Shown here: positions 1 to 9,175 of the stretch, in pieces | How positions within the stretch are numbered: position 1 is the first letter of the stretch | How the letters are laid out: every line of letters begins with the position of its first letter | NCBI RefSeq assembly: GCF_002994745.2 | Contig: NC_037092.1 | Location: forward strand, 2,842,501 to 2,906,500 | Source of the DNA: Rosa chinensis | Lineage: Eukaryota > Streptophyta > Magnoliopsida > Rosales > Rosaceae | Direction: 5' to 3' | DNA length: 64,000 nucleotides | Made by a program: the position numbers and the translations under genes | Notes under the pieces: generated by a model | What the model saw: only the letters and a program-made list of their open reading frames with translations | The model's database searches: none | Told to the model about the DNA's origin: nothing

Positions 1-865
1 CAAAGCATCGGACAATGAGGTTTCCTATACCGAACTATATCCTCGCTAGTGCTTGAAGATGGAACTGCATACACATGTGAATTAATGTAATTTAGCAACT
101 TGTGGATTCATGTTCGTTTTACAATCTTCGCGTTTAGATAGATAGGTGTTGAATAAAGCTTGTCACGGACACAATCAAAGAACAGTGAAAGATAGTAAGT
201 TGCTGATTCAAATTGGTTTTGTAAATCAACTTTTATTTCTTGCTTATTAGAATGAAGGAATTATTTTATGTAGGAGTACTAGTACTGGTTTCCTGATTGA
301 CTACATATATAGCATGCGAGTGTTAAGATTATAAAATCCCTGAAAAAATGGGAACATTGACAATCTCAACAGCGAGGAAAGGAGGTTTAATCTAAAATCT
401 ATTAGGATTTAGGGTTAGGGTTTAATGCAAGAAGGTTTCGGTGAAGTATCTTCTTTCGTGTGCTTTCTACAAGTCTACAAATCTAGGTGGACATAGTCCT
501 CGTTGAAGGTTGAATTCTCAGCCCGGAATCGCAGAGAGTTGAACACGATTGGTGTATATATGAAAAGGAAAAAAAGGTTTGCAGCAGCAGGGGTCTTGCA
601 TTTCCAATTGTCAAACCACTCCCGTTTCAATCAATGGTACATCACTTTATTTTCTGATAGTCAGTTAGTCATTGTTAAAAATAAAAAATAAAAAGATGGT
701 CAATTACTCCTTCCAATTCAAAATGAATACAAGCACTCAAGCAGTCCCGTCTCGATCAGCATATTGATTCAACCACCATCCATTCAATGGTCATGAAATT
801 AAATTCATTCGAAAAAATGGTAGAAATCAAATACACATCTACACAAAAAGATAGTCCTGATCCTT
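1..865. other. AT-rich intergenic stretch
   Basis: No supportable gene. Short open frames here have no recognisable motif. Around 404-425 the sequence resembles plant telomere-type repeats (TTTAGGG-like), but there is only one degenerate stretch, not an array. Confidence 0.5.
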
Positions 866-1001
866 TTTTTTTTTTTTTTTTAATTAAAAAAGAAAAAATC
901 TTGGTTCGCTCACTAACCCTTACACATACCCGTGAGAATCGAACTCATGACTCTTATAATGTTAGATTTATAACTTACCAACAGATCACAGCTCACCCAC
1001 A
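866..1001 (-). mobile_element. tRNA-derived SINE with target-site duplication
   Basis: Read on the minus strand, this ~136-bp element starts with a tRNA-like head. An A-box-like stretch (TTGGTAAGTTATAAA) is followed about 35 bp later by a B-box-like GAGTTCGATTCTC. It ends in an A-rich tail, seen as the T tract near 866-881 on the plus strand. It is flanked by a 15-bp direct repeat with one mismatch, ATAGTCCTGATCCTT at 851-865 and ATAGTCCTAATCCTT at 1002-1016. A Pol III-type head, poly(A) tail and long target duplication are the hallmarks of a SINE mobilised by LINE enzymes. The family name cannot be assigned from sequence alone. Confidence 0.75.
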
Positions 1002-1080
1002 ATAGTCCTAATCCTTGTCTCATTAGTTAATTTCAAGGTTTGCATATAGAGTATTTAATTACATAAATCGTGGCATGGTT

Positions 1081-2020
1081 GTTTTTTTTTTTTTTTTTAA
1101 TCAAAGAGGTCAGCCAGATTTTATAATTTAGCAAGCGGTACAAAAGACGACACATCCCAGTGGGGCTATCAGAAAGAGCCGTCCTTTAGGACATACAAAC
1201 ATCCTATTCTAAAAAATAGAATCCCGCATACCCTGAGTACACCTACCTTTTAGGAAGTCCACGCACCCTTATTCTAACAAAACTTAAGTACTCAGAAGCG
1301 GTTTAAATAAAATATCAACTGAGCACTAGGTTTTGCGACCTAAACAAAATTAAACGATGTTTGGATTAGAGGATGACATACCATCCTCCAGTCCCCTAAT
1401 AACTGAGGCCCAGGACCCAAACCGCAGAGCCCAGTCCTCCCAATCCCAGCCCACAAGCCATAACAAAACCCGGATGGCCCAAGCAGAGAATGCTATGGGC
1501 ACCCCGTCCTGTTCCAGTTCACCACCGTCACTGACCCGCGCACCGCCGCCGCAGCAGACTCCTCTGCCAGGTCGAATGACTTCACCAGCAAATCCGTCAT
1601 CTCCAGTATGTCCTCTGACGACCCCTGGCATGCCGCCCTGCTTGTGATCTCCTTCTCCATTTCTAGGCATACACCCACCATCGGCACAAGAATCCCAGCG
1701 CTAGATCCCTGGTCGAAAACCGATGAAACGCCCACCCCAGATTTGCTGCAAACCACCAGCCCTCAGACAACTCGCCCTCACCAGATCTTCAAGCTTCCAG
1801 TCCTCCATAGACTGCTGCATAGAGCCCAAACCCAAGGACTACACTCCACCGCCCATTATCCAAGAAGTCCCAAAGCAAGGCAACCTCCCAAACACCAGAA
1901 AAGGATTAGCCATGAGAGTAGAGGCCATGCCCATCGAGGTTTTGAAATTTTGAGAATTTTGTCGACCGCGGGAGGCCGACGATAACCCTGGCAGAGTGCT
2001 TCGTGGTTGCTTTTTCTTCA
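1081..2020 (-). mobile_element. 5'/3'-joined remnant of a LINE
   Basis: On the minus strand the segment ends at an A tail (T tract at 1081-1098), preceded by a 3'-UTR-like stretch. Further upstream is a GC-rich coding-like part (about 1350-1760). Its minus-strand frame around 1560-1620 contains a stretch (DLLVKSFDLAEESAA) reminiscent of the start of plant LINE ORF1 proteins. No reverse transcriptase is present, so most of the element body is missing. The LINE reading is inference from the A tail and this weak protein resemblance. Confidence 0.45.
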
Positions 2021-2056
2021 TAAATTTTTACATATAAAAATTAGGGTTTTTGTCCA

Positions 2057-3715
2057 TTTACCCCATTTCTAGAGATTTTTTTCCCACTTATCCCATTAAG
2101 TTTTTTTAATTCCTTCTTACCCAAAACACTCTAAGGGAGTCTTCCCTAATACCCCATAAAGTTTTTTTTTTTTTAATACCATTTTACCCTCACCCATGTG
2201 TTATTTAGAGAGAGAGAGAGAAAATGGAAGAGAGAAAAACCATAGGAGACTTCGCCGGATTCCGGTCATCGGTCGCCGGATTTCGGTCATCGGTCGCCGG
2301 ATTCCGGTCATCGATCGCCTCCCACTGGATTTTTTGAAAAACTTCAATTGCCCCCGATAGACGTCTATTGCCCCCAATAGATGTTTAGATTACCGAAATG
2401 AGAACTAATCTCCATAAATTTAGACAAATAAATTTTGATTAAAGAAAAAGAATGAGAAGATTACGTCAATTTAAAACGTCTATTGCCCCCTAATAGACGT
2501 CCATTGCCACCCAATAGACGTTTCGATTACCGAAATGAGAACTAATCTCCCTAAATTTAGACAAATAAACTTTGATTAAAAAAAAGAAAGAGAAAACTAC
2601 GTCAATTTAAAACGTTTATTTACCCCATTTCTAGAGATTTTTTTCCCACTTATCCCATTAAGTTTTTTTAATTCCTTCTTACCCAAAACACTCTAAGGGA
2701 GTCTTCCCTAATACCCCATAAAGTTTTTTTTTTTTTTTTTAATACCATTTTACCCTCACCCATGTGTTATTTAGAGAGAGAGAGAGAAAATGGAAGAGAG
2801 AAAAACCATAGGAGACTTCGCCGGATTCCGGTCATCGGTCGCCGGATTCCGGTCATCGATCGCCTCCCACTGGATTTTTTGAAAAACTTCAATTGCCCCC
2901 AATAGACGTCTATTGCCCCCCAATAGATGTTTAGATTACCGAAATGAGAACTAATCTCCATAAATTTAGACAAATAAATTTTGATTAAAGAAAAAGAATG
3001 AGAAGATTACGTCAATTTAAAACGTCTATTGCCCCCTAATAGACGTCCATTGCCACCCAATAGACGTTTCGATTACCGAAATGAGAACTAATCTCCCTAA
3101 ATTTAGACAAATAAACTTTGATTAAAAAAAAAGAAAGAGAAAACTACGTCAATTTAAAACGTCTATTTACCCCATTTCTAGAGATTTTTTTCCCACTTAT
3201 CCCATTAAGTTTTTTTTAATTCCTTCTTACCCAAAACACTCTAAGGGAGTCTTCCCTAATACCCCATAAAGTTTTTTTTTTTTTTTTAATACCATTTTAC
3301 CCTCACCCATGTGTTATTTAGAGAGAGAGAGAGAAAATGGAAGAGAGAAAAACCATAGGAGACTTCGCCGGATTCCGGTCATCGGTCGCCGGATTCCGGT
3401 CATCGATCGCCTCCCACTGGATTTTTTGAAAAACTTCAATTGCCCCCGATAGACGTCTATTGCCCCCAATAGATGTTTAGATTACCGAAATGAGAACTAA
3501 TCTCCATAAATTTAGACAAATAAATTTTGATTAAAGAAAAAGAATGAGAAGATTACGTCAATTTAAAACGTCTATTGCCCCCTAATAGACGTCCATTGCC
3601 ACCCAATAGACGTTTCGATTACCGAAATGAGAACTAATCTCCCTAAATTTAGACAAATAAACTTTGATTAAAAAAAAAGAAAGAGAAAACTACGTCAATT
3701 TAAAACGTCTATTGC
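2057..3715 (+). repeat. Three tandem units of about 550-560 bp
   Basis: Three consecutive near-identical units begin at about 2057, 2620 and 3166, each with TTACCCCATTTCTAGAG. Each unit holds the same series: a T tract, a GAGAGAGAGAGA block, paired CCGGATTCCGGTCATCG modules, and several copies of an AATAGACGT motif. In the middle unit two of these form a 16-bp perfect palindrome, CAATAGACGTCTATTG. Units differ mainly in homopolymer length and a few substitutions, so the amplification is fairly recent. Short frames inside are repeated passively and do not look like genes. Confidence 0.9.
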
Positions 3716-4763
3716 CCCCCCCAAAACAACCCAATAGACCTTTATTCTCTCCCTTATAAAACTCTTTGCTTGCATAATTTATCAAGTACCAATAGTAACA
3801 TATTACCAAGTCTAAGGATGATGATCAAGTTAATATTTCCAGATTTTTTTTTTTTAATGCATACTTCCAAAAACATTTGCAGACCATCAATAATAGTATA
3901 ATTAAAACCTTGAAGACATTCATTTACAAACCATATCAAAAATTCGATCGATCTGAAAGCAAAGGACACATTTGGGCCCACCACTAGTTTATTAGAAAAC
4001 TGGTATGTTACCCCGTTCAAACTTACAGTCAGATGCTTCCAAAGTCGGAAACTCCATACCCCACTCCTCTGGACCTCTTCCACCCACCCTAACCCATCAT
4101 ACACATCTCCATTTTTCCATAAAACAACTAGGAAATCACAAGGCCACCTTCATTTATAATTCATTAATTTCAAAGCCATTGACCCATCACATTCATCTGT
4201 GCAAAAAGAAAACTCAGAACAATAACACATGAATTTTATACCTTAGCCGCAAATGCCAAAAACAACTCCTTTTCTTTGTACCTGAGAAAAGGGAGCTCAA
4301 ATAGCTCTTCGGCATCTTTCTGCATGCCACAGGCAAAGTGAGCTGATCAACCAAGCTCCTCGCCATCCCACCCATTCTTAAAACCCTCATACATGAACTG
4401 AACTCTGAGGTCTTTAGTTGAGTCTAGCCGGCTGGACTCCTCCCCAAGCTTTCCAAACCCTCTTCCTCACTCCATTTCACATCCATCACCACCAAAACCG
4501 TCGAGTCATCCTCAACCAGTCACTCGGTTCTCCTATTTGACTCCTGCAGAGTTCAGGAGAAGCCATGTGGGGCTCCGTTGAGTAGCTCAATCTGGTACGA
4601 GCTAGCATACGTAGCTCGATCTAGTAGGAGCCATGGCAGAGAGAGAGAGAGAGTAGCTCGATCTGGTACGAGCTGGCATACTGGGAGGTGAAGGGCCGGG
4701 TCAGGCGAGACGAGGCGAGGCGAGGCAATCAGATTCGTCTTCCGGTTCCGGAGCATCCATGGC

Positions 4764-4764
4764 G

Positions 4765-4812
<48 letters not shown>
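4764..4812. repeat. GA microsatellite
   Basis: A run of about 20 GA dinucleotides, with shorter GA runs at about 4637-4655 and 4836-4850. It produces spurious Arg/Glu or Ser/Leu frames. Confidence 0.95.
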
Positions 4813-4814
<2 letters not shown>

Positions 4815-5025
4815 AAATCGGAGAATCGGAGAATGAAAGAGAGAGAGAGCAGCTTGGAGGGATGAGTGAGAGAGAGAATGGCAGGATATTAGTTATTTAA
4901 TTAGGTTGAGGGCAAAATAGTCATTTTACTGTAAATTGAGTTAGTGGGAATAAAAATCTATTAGTGGAGTAAGTGGGATAATTTTTTGTTATTTCGGTCA
5001 AGGACCCAAAAAATTACTATGTTGT

Positions 5026-5302
5026 AAAAGAAATTAACTAATTATTTTGCAGTCAGTATCACGTATTTGTAATTTCCCCTAATATGGTGAATAATCTAGC
5101 CAAAAATAAAAATAACTAATGAAACAAAGCAAACTGCAGCAATCAAGAGCAAATTAATCAATGAGTAGTGATTGAGATGATTCGAGTGAAAAATTAGATA
5201 ATGAGTGGTTGGGATGATTGAATCGTGTAATCCCTCAAATTGCGGTACCTGGTGATTCACTGATTTGTTTATATAAGATGATTGGAGTTATCTGCGCTAA
5301 AG
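5026..5302. other. Intergenic, nothing recognised
   Basis: AT-rich DNA between the right end of the inverted-repeat element and the detached exon at 5303. No motif or coding signal seen. Confidence 0.5.
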
Positions 5303-5740
5303 TCAGCCACCCACCATTTTAAATATCAAATATATCCGCATGTTTCTGCGCAGACTACTTTCATCGATCTCATTCCTTGCATAATTCGCTGGTATATTCT
5401 CCCTTTTAAATATCAAATATATGCACATGTTCTGGGAAACACGAGCGCCGGAGCTATCCAAAACATATATGCACTTAGGCACTGCACGCCGGACTTGTCG
5501 GAGAAAGAGCGCAGTGAATGCTTGGAGGTTATATTCAGTCAACTCAGTACAATCCAAATCATCATATCCACATCCACATGGTGAACAAGCTCCATCACCA
5601 TATCCAAATATATGGTAAGCAAGCTATGTCACTATTTCGACACTGGTCAAGAAGCCCAATGTGCCTGCAACAAGCCTCTATTCCCTCTCGAGTTGCTGCT
5701 CAACACAATACAGTCAGATATCACCTATCCCTTCATGAGT
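5303..5740 (-). pseudogene. Detached terminal exon of the cluster gene (copy 1)
   Basis: On the minus strand this resembles the segment 29796-30029 of the same cluster: both contain a cysteine-rich run (ACSPCGCGY here, ICSPCRCGY there), and the DNA upstream in gene sense (GATATCTGAC...GAGAGGGAAT) aligns. The frame is broken by stops in the upstream part; an 84-codon frame remains open at 5303-5557. In the cluster this exon lies downstream of the K-W-W-G-I-L exon. Here that exon sits at 25396-25610, so the 19-kb retrotransposon at 5984-25204 now separates the two. The likely explanation is disruption of one gene by the insertion; the protein family is not recognised. Confidence 0.55.
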
Positions 5741-5983
5741 TTATTCAAACAACCAAAACAGACAGAATCAAAAATATTTATCAAACATATACAGTAAGAG
5801 AACTAAAAAAGTGAAACTAATATATAGGAAAAGTGACAGTTTGCTGATGAAAATGACGTAGAAAATAGTGTTTTTATATGAGCAGTCCCATTCCACACAC
5901 AACAACAAAAAAGTATATGAACAAAATGGTATAAAAAAGAAGTTCCTGAAAGGATAATCGTACTACAAAATGGGTGAGCTAAC

Positions 5984-6470
5984 TGTTTGAGCCCAAAATA
6001 AATATTTTTCCCGACAAAGGGAACTCGAAGAAGACCGGGCCAATATCGGTGGCCCAAACTATTTATTTCCGACAAGTTCGGAATATATTGTTTAGAGGCC
6101 AAATAAGGCCTGCTTAGAGATCAAGCAATCGTGAGGCAAATCGTGATATTCATGGATTTATTAGTAATTATCAAGAGATTTGATGATTAATGGTGATTTG
6201 CTTGGTTGTCAAGACTGTGCAAAACGGGAGCATAAAATATACAGGCTGTGTGTATGGCCGAGATTACGCGAGCGCGAGCAAGATGAGTTGATATATAATT
6301 GACCATGCAATTAAGGTGGACGTGGAATAAGGGAAGCCATGGAATTAATCATGCTTGATAGCAATCCTCAAGGAATATAGTTATATATATATATATATAT
6401 AACTATATATATATTGCATGGATGGCTGGACGTACAACATAGAGGGACATAATTATACATATCCCTATTA

Positions 6471-6513
<43 letters not shown>

Positions 6514-6733
6514 GAAGTGCGCAGAGGGTCATATAGTATATATGATGGGTATATACAATTAAACATGGCAGACAAGTTGTCCTCTTCTACTTCGAGGTAG
6601 TCCACGGCTCCACGCAATTAAGTCCTATAGTGGACCAATTAAGCAGAAAATCAAGGGCCTCCCACATACGTGGCAATCAAGGAATGAAGTTGGATGTACG
6701 TCAAATGGAAGGGACACCATCACCTCTTAATTG

Positions 6734-6774
<41 letters not shown>

Positions 6775-7655
6775 TTTCTGATTTGCATGCCGCCGCGAGC
6801 TACAAGAGTCCTCGCGAAGATATATATCAATATAGGATACGTACATATCCTACCACTGCATCCAAGAGGAAGATTACGTCTGAGATTCTAAGAGGCAATT
6901 AATCTTTGCCTATATTCTTGCAGTGACAGAGGCGGATAATTATTAATTATCGCCTACGATAATATCAAAACTATTAAGAGTTTTGATTTGATTCAAGGCC
7001 AATAACTGTGGCCTAAATATAGTATTTCATTCCTCTTAGGAAAGTGAATCTGCAGTAGCCTATATATAGAGGCTAAAAACGATACAGAACCGGATTTCTC
7101 TCAAATCAATCAATCCCAGCGATTACAAAGCCTCCCCGGAGCAAACCCTCAACCTCGTTGAAACCCGGTGACCACCCGCCAGTCCTAGTCTCCTCGCGAG
7201 CCGACTGTCAGCCTCACCAGTTCAACCCGGCGACCGTACTTCCAGTCCCAGTCTCCCCAGGAGCCGACTGCGAGCACAACCGCCACTGTTACTTCCAGCG
7301 AAGCAAGGGTAACGCCCTCGCACCCAGCGAAGCTAAAGTCACGCTTTAGCAAACCCGTGCTTCTCTCAAACTTCCCAGTGATTGCTCTGCTCAGCCTCTC
7401 AACGTTGAGTATCGATTCGGTGAACGCAAAGAGACCACAACCAAAGCCCTTACCCGCGTAAGGCAAGAAGTCCTTTTCCTAAAGGCAAGAAAAGAACCCT
7501 GTGACGAGGTTGGTGCTCTCCTCGTCCACAGCGCTTGAAGAAGAAGTCAGGTCACGGGACTACCCCACCGACTGCACCCCGCGGTGCTGGCACGCCTGCG
7601 CAACCACTCGCCCAAAAGAGACTGTTTGCACACCAGCTGGTTTTGGAGCCAAACA
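5984..7655 (+). repeat. LTR A (5' LTR)
   Basis: 1,672 bp, TG...CA ends with short inverted termini (TGTTTG / CAAACA). Contains several AT microsatellites (about 6380-6400, 6474-6510, 6738-6771) and a TATA box at about 7061. It differs from LTR B at only a handful of substitutions plus microsatellite length, by eye well under 1%. The GC-rich end (about 7100-7655) carries accidental frames that are not genes. Confidence 0.92.
7061..7070 (+). promoter_or_regulatory. TATA box of LTR A
   Basis: CCTATATATAGAGGC in the LTR, followed about 30 bp later by the start of the most conserved LTR segment. The same box is at about 12713 in LTR B and 24610 in LTR C. Its position suggests the U3/R boundary is near 7090-7100; that boundary is inferred. 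Confidence 0.6.
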
Positions 7656-7657
7656 TT

Positions 7658-7677
7658 TTGGCACGCCCAGTGGGACC
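7658..7677 (+). other. Primer-binding-site-like sequence
   Basis: TTGGCACGCCCAGTGGGACC begins two bases after LTR A, where reverse transcription is normally primed by a tRNA. The same sequence follows LTR B (13310-13329) but is absent after LTR C, as expected for a 3' LTR. The matching tRNA was not identified. Confidence 0.6.
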
Positions 7678-7756
7678 TTTCTAGATTCTTTTGTGTTCAC
7701 CATCATTGGGATGCCAGAGGAAAAGCTTTACCAAAGGAGATTCCTAAAGTGAAAAG

Positions 7757-9175
7757 ATGGCCAGTGTTGCCACCAATTATGACGACATTACAACAGAAGA
7801 GGCTTTTGTTTCGAAGCCTATCCCGGAAGGAGCGACCTTCGAGGAGACACTCGCGATCCTTGTGGAGAATGTCGAGAACCATTGCAAGAAGATGGACGCG
7901 GATCTTGCCAGAGAAACTGCAAAATCAGAAAGGCTCCGCCGCGAGTTTGAGCAGCGTATGACTCTATACGCGGAGAGTACCAGGCAGAAGGTTACACAGA
8001 CAGAAAGCGCCTTGAAGGAGCAAGCTATAACCATCACTGCCAAACAGGATGAGCGTCATAAGACAATTTTGAACGCTATAGAGGATCAAAACAAGCATAC
8101 CTCATCGGAGTTCGTGACCTCGCGCAAGGAAGGTCCCAGCTTGACTACTCAAGTCGGTTTACAGCAAGGCGAATTGGAAAGCCAAAAATCTTCACGCGAA
8201 GAGGTTGTTTCTGAGGTTGAATTGCCTACAGATGGCAATATACTTAAATGCCTCATTGATGAGTCACGGCCTTACATAGAGGCTTTGCATGGAGAAGATA
8301 GTCAACAAGATTGTTCCTCTGACAATATAATTGTCTCAGAACAAATATATGATTTCTCCACTGATCAAGCCAAATACGTGGCTATTAATCAGATGCATGG
8401 GGGGCATGATATTGTCCAGGTTCACCCCCTTAATAACCAGAAGCGGTTGTATGATCAATTTAATTATGGTTATGCTACTGGACGTCATCATGACCAAGGT
8501 AATCAAAGCCACAATCAACTTAATTATGAATTAAGTTGTTATATGGCTGCTGGACGTCCTCATCATGCAGAAGGTCAAGAGTGTGGTCCCCTTAATTATC
8601 AATTAAGGCATGAGCCACTTGATTATCAATTATGTTTTGGTCTTGAGAAGCCAATCTGTGGCTTTATTAATCAATTCAATTTGAAGATCTTCATATATGT
8701 TTCAAGGCCAGTCAGTGGCTTTGAAATTTGTAAAGAAGGATTCGGTGATCCCAAGTCCAGTCTTGACACAGAGCCAATCTATGATGAATATGATGATGAT
8801 TACAATTTAATTATGGGTTCCAAAAATCATATGCAGCAGTTCAAATCTCTTGAACAAGTGGTCAAATACAATAGCCAATCTGTGGCTTATTCTGAAGACA
8901 CCATGTTCTATGACATGATGGTTGGCGACAAAGCCGATCTTGGGACAACATTATCTCCAAAATTTCAATTGAAGAGCTCGCTTCGTCAATCAAGAAAGAT
9001 ACTTGGGGGGCAATACTCCTTCTACGAGCCAAATTTCTTCCAAGTTTTCAACGCGAAGTATCTTTGTTATTTTCCTACAAGCTCTCACAAGAGGGATTTT
9101 CAGGCTATAAATTTTAACACATCGGAGCTTGGAGTGAAGCATAGATGGCCTCCCCCGTGGCCTTCTAGAGGTTAG
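7757..9175 (+). CDS. Gag-like protein of the retrotransposon, copy 1
   Basis: A 472-codon uninterrupted frame 101 bp after LTR A, starting MASVATNYDDITTEEA. Residues about 30-115 are rich in Glu, Lys, Arg and Gln with no proline, consistent with a coiled coil. Residues 230-296 contain degenerate repeats built on G-R-H/P...Q-L-N-Y-(E/Q)-L. The C-terminal part has Y-D-E-Y-D-D-D-Y, and the protein ends RWPPPWPSRG. I see no zinc knuckle or protease motif, so calling it Gag rests on its position after the PBS and on being the only ORF. The second copy at 13409 keeps the frame open despite many substitutions, which suggests the protein was needed for mobility. Function beyond that is not recognised. 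Confidence 0.65.
   Translation: MASVATNYDDITTEEAFVSKPIPEGATFEETLAILVENVENHCKKMDADLARETAKSERLRREFEQRMTLYAESTRQKVTQTESALKEQAITITAKQDERHKTILNAIEDQNKHTSSEFVTSRKEGPSLTTQVGLQQGELESQKSSREEVVSEVELPTDGNILKCLIDESRPYIEALHGEDSQQDCSSDNIIVSEQIYDFSTDQAKYVAINQMHGGHDIVQVHPLNNQKRLYDQFNYGYATGRHHDQGNQSHNQLNYELSCYMAAGRPHHAEGQECGPLNYQLRHEPLDYQLCFGLEKPICGFINQFNLKIFIYVSRPVSGFEICKEGFGDPKSSLDTEPIYDEYDDDYNLIMGSKNHMQQFKSLEQVVKYNSQSVAYSEDTMFYDMMVGDKADLGTTLSPKFQLKSSLRQSRKILGGQYSFYEPNFFQVFNAKYLCYFPTSSHKRDFQAINFNTSELGVKHRWPPPWPSRG

Larger units (their letters stand above)
2040..5025. mobile_element. Possible old terminal-inverted-repeat DNA element
   Basis: The left end (about 2041-2210) and the reverse complement of the right end (about 4890-5025) share a similar order of motifs: a T-run plus GTCC, then TTATCCCACTTA or CCCACTTATCCC, then T-rich ATTCC, then TTTTGCCCTC or TTTTACCCTC. 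This resembles the degenerate inverted termini of Mutator-like elements. I found no clean target duplication and no transposase frame. The left part is amplified into the tandem array at 2057-3715, and the interior 3720-4890 holds GA microsatellites and no recognisable gene. Confidence 0.35.

Noticed and set aside
400..425. Telomere-like TTTAGGG sequence
   Set aside because: Only two or three degenerate units, no array; common by chance and in plant promoters.
930..1000. tRNA gene
   Set aside because: B-box-like sequence is present, but it is the head of a SINE with A tail and target duplication, and it cannot form a full cloverleaf by eye.
1350..1985. Overlapping frames of 87-125 codons on both strands
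   Set aside because: They overlap each other in a GC-rich LINE remnant and show no conserved domain as separate genes.
4553..4900. Arg/Glu and Ser/Leu repeat proteins
   Set aside because: Translations of a GA microsatellite.
7158..7752. Open frames in the LTR U5 region (also at 12810 and 24707)
   Set aside because: Present in all LTRs because the LTRs are repeated; no start context or domain. The frame at 7501-7752 crosses the LTR end and PBS.
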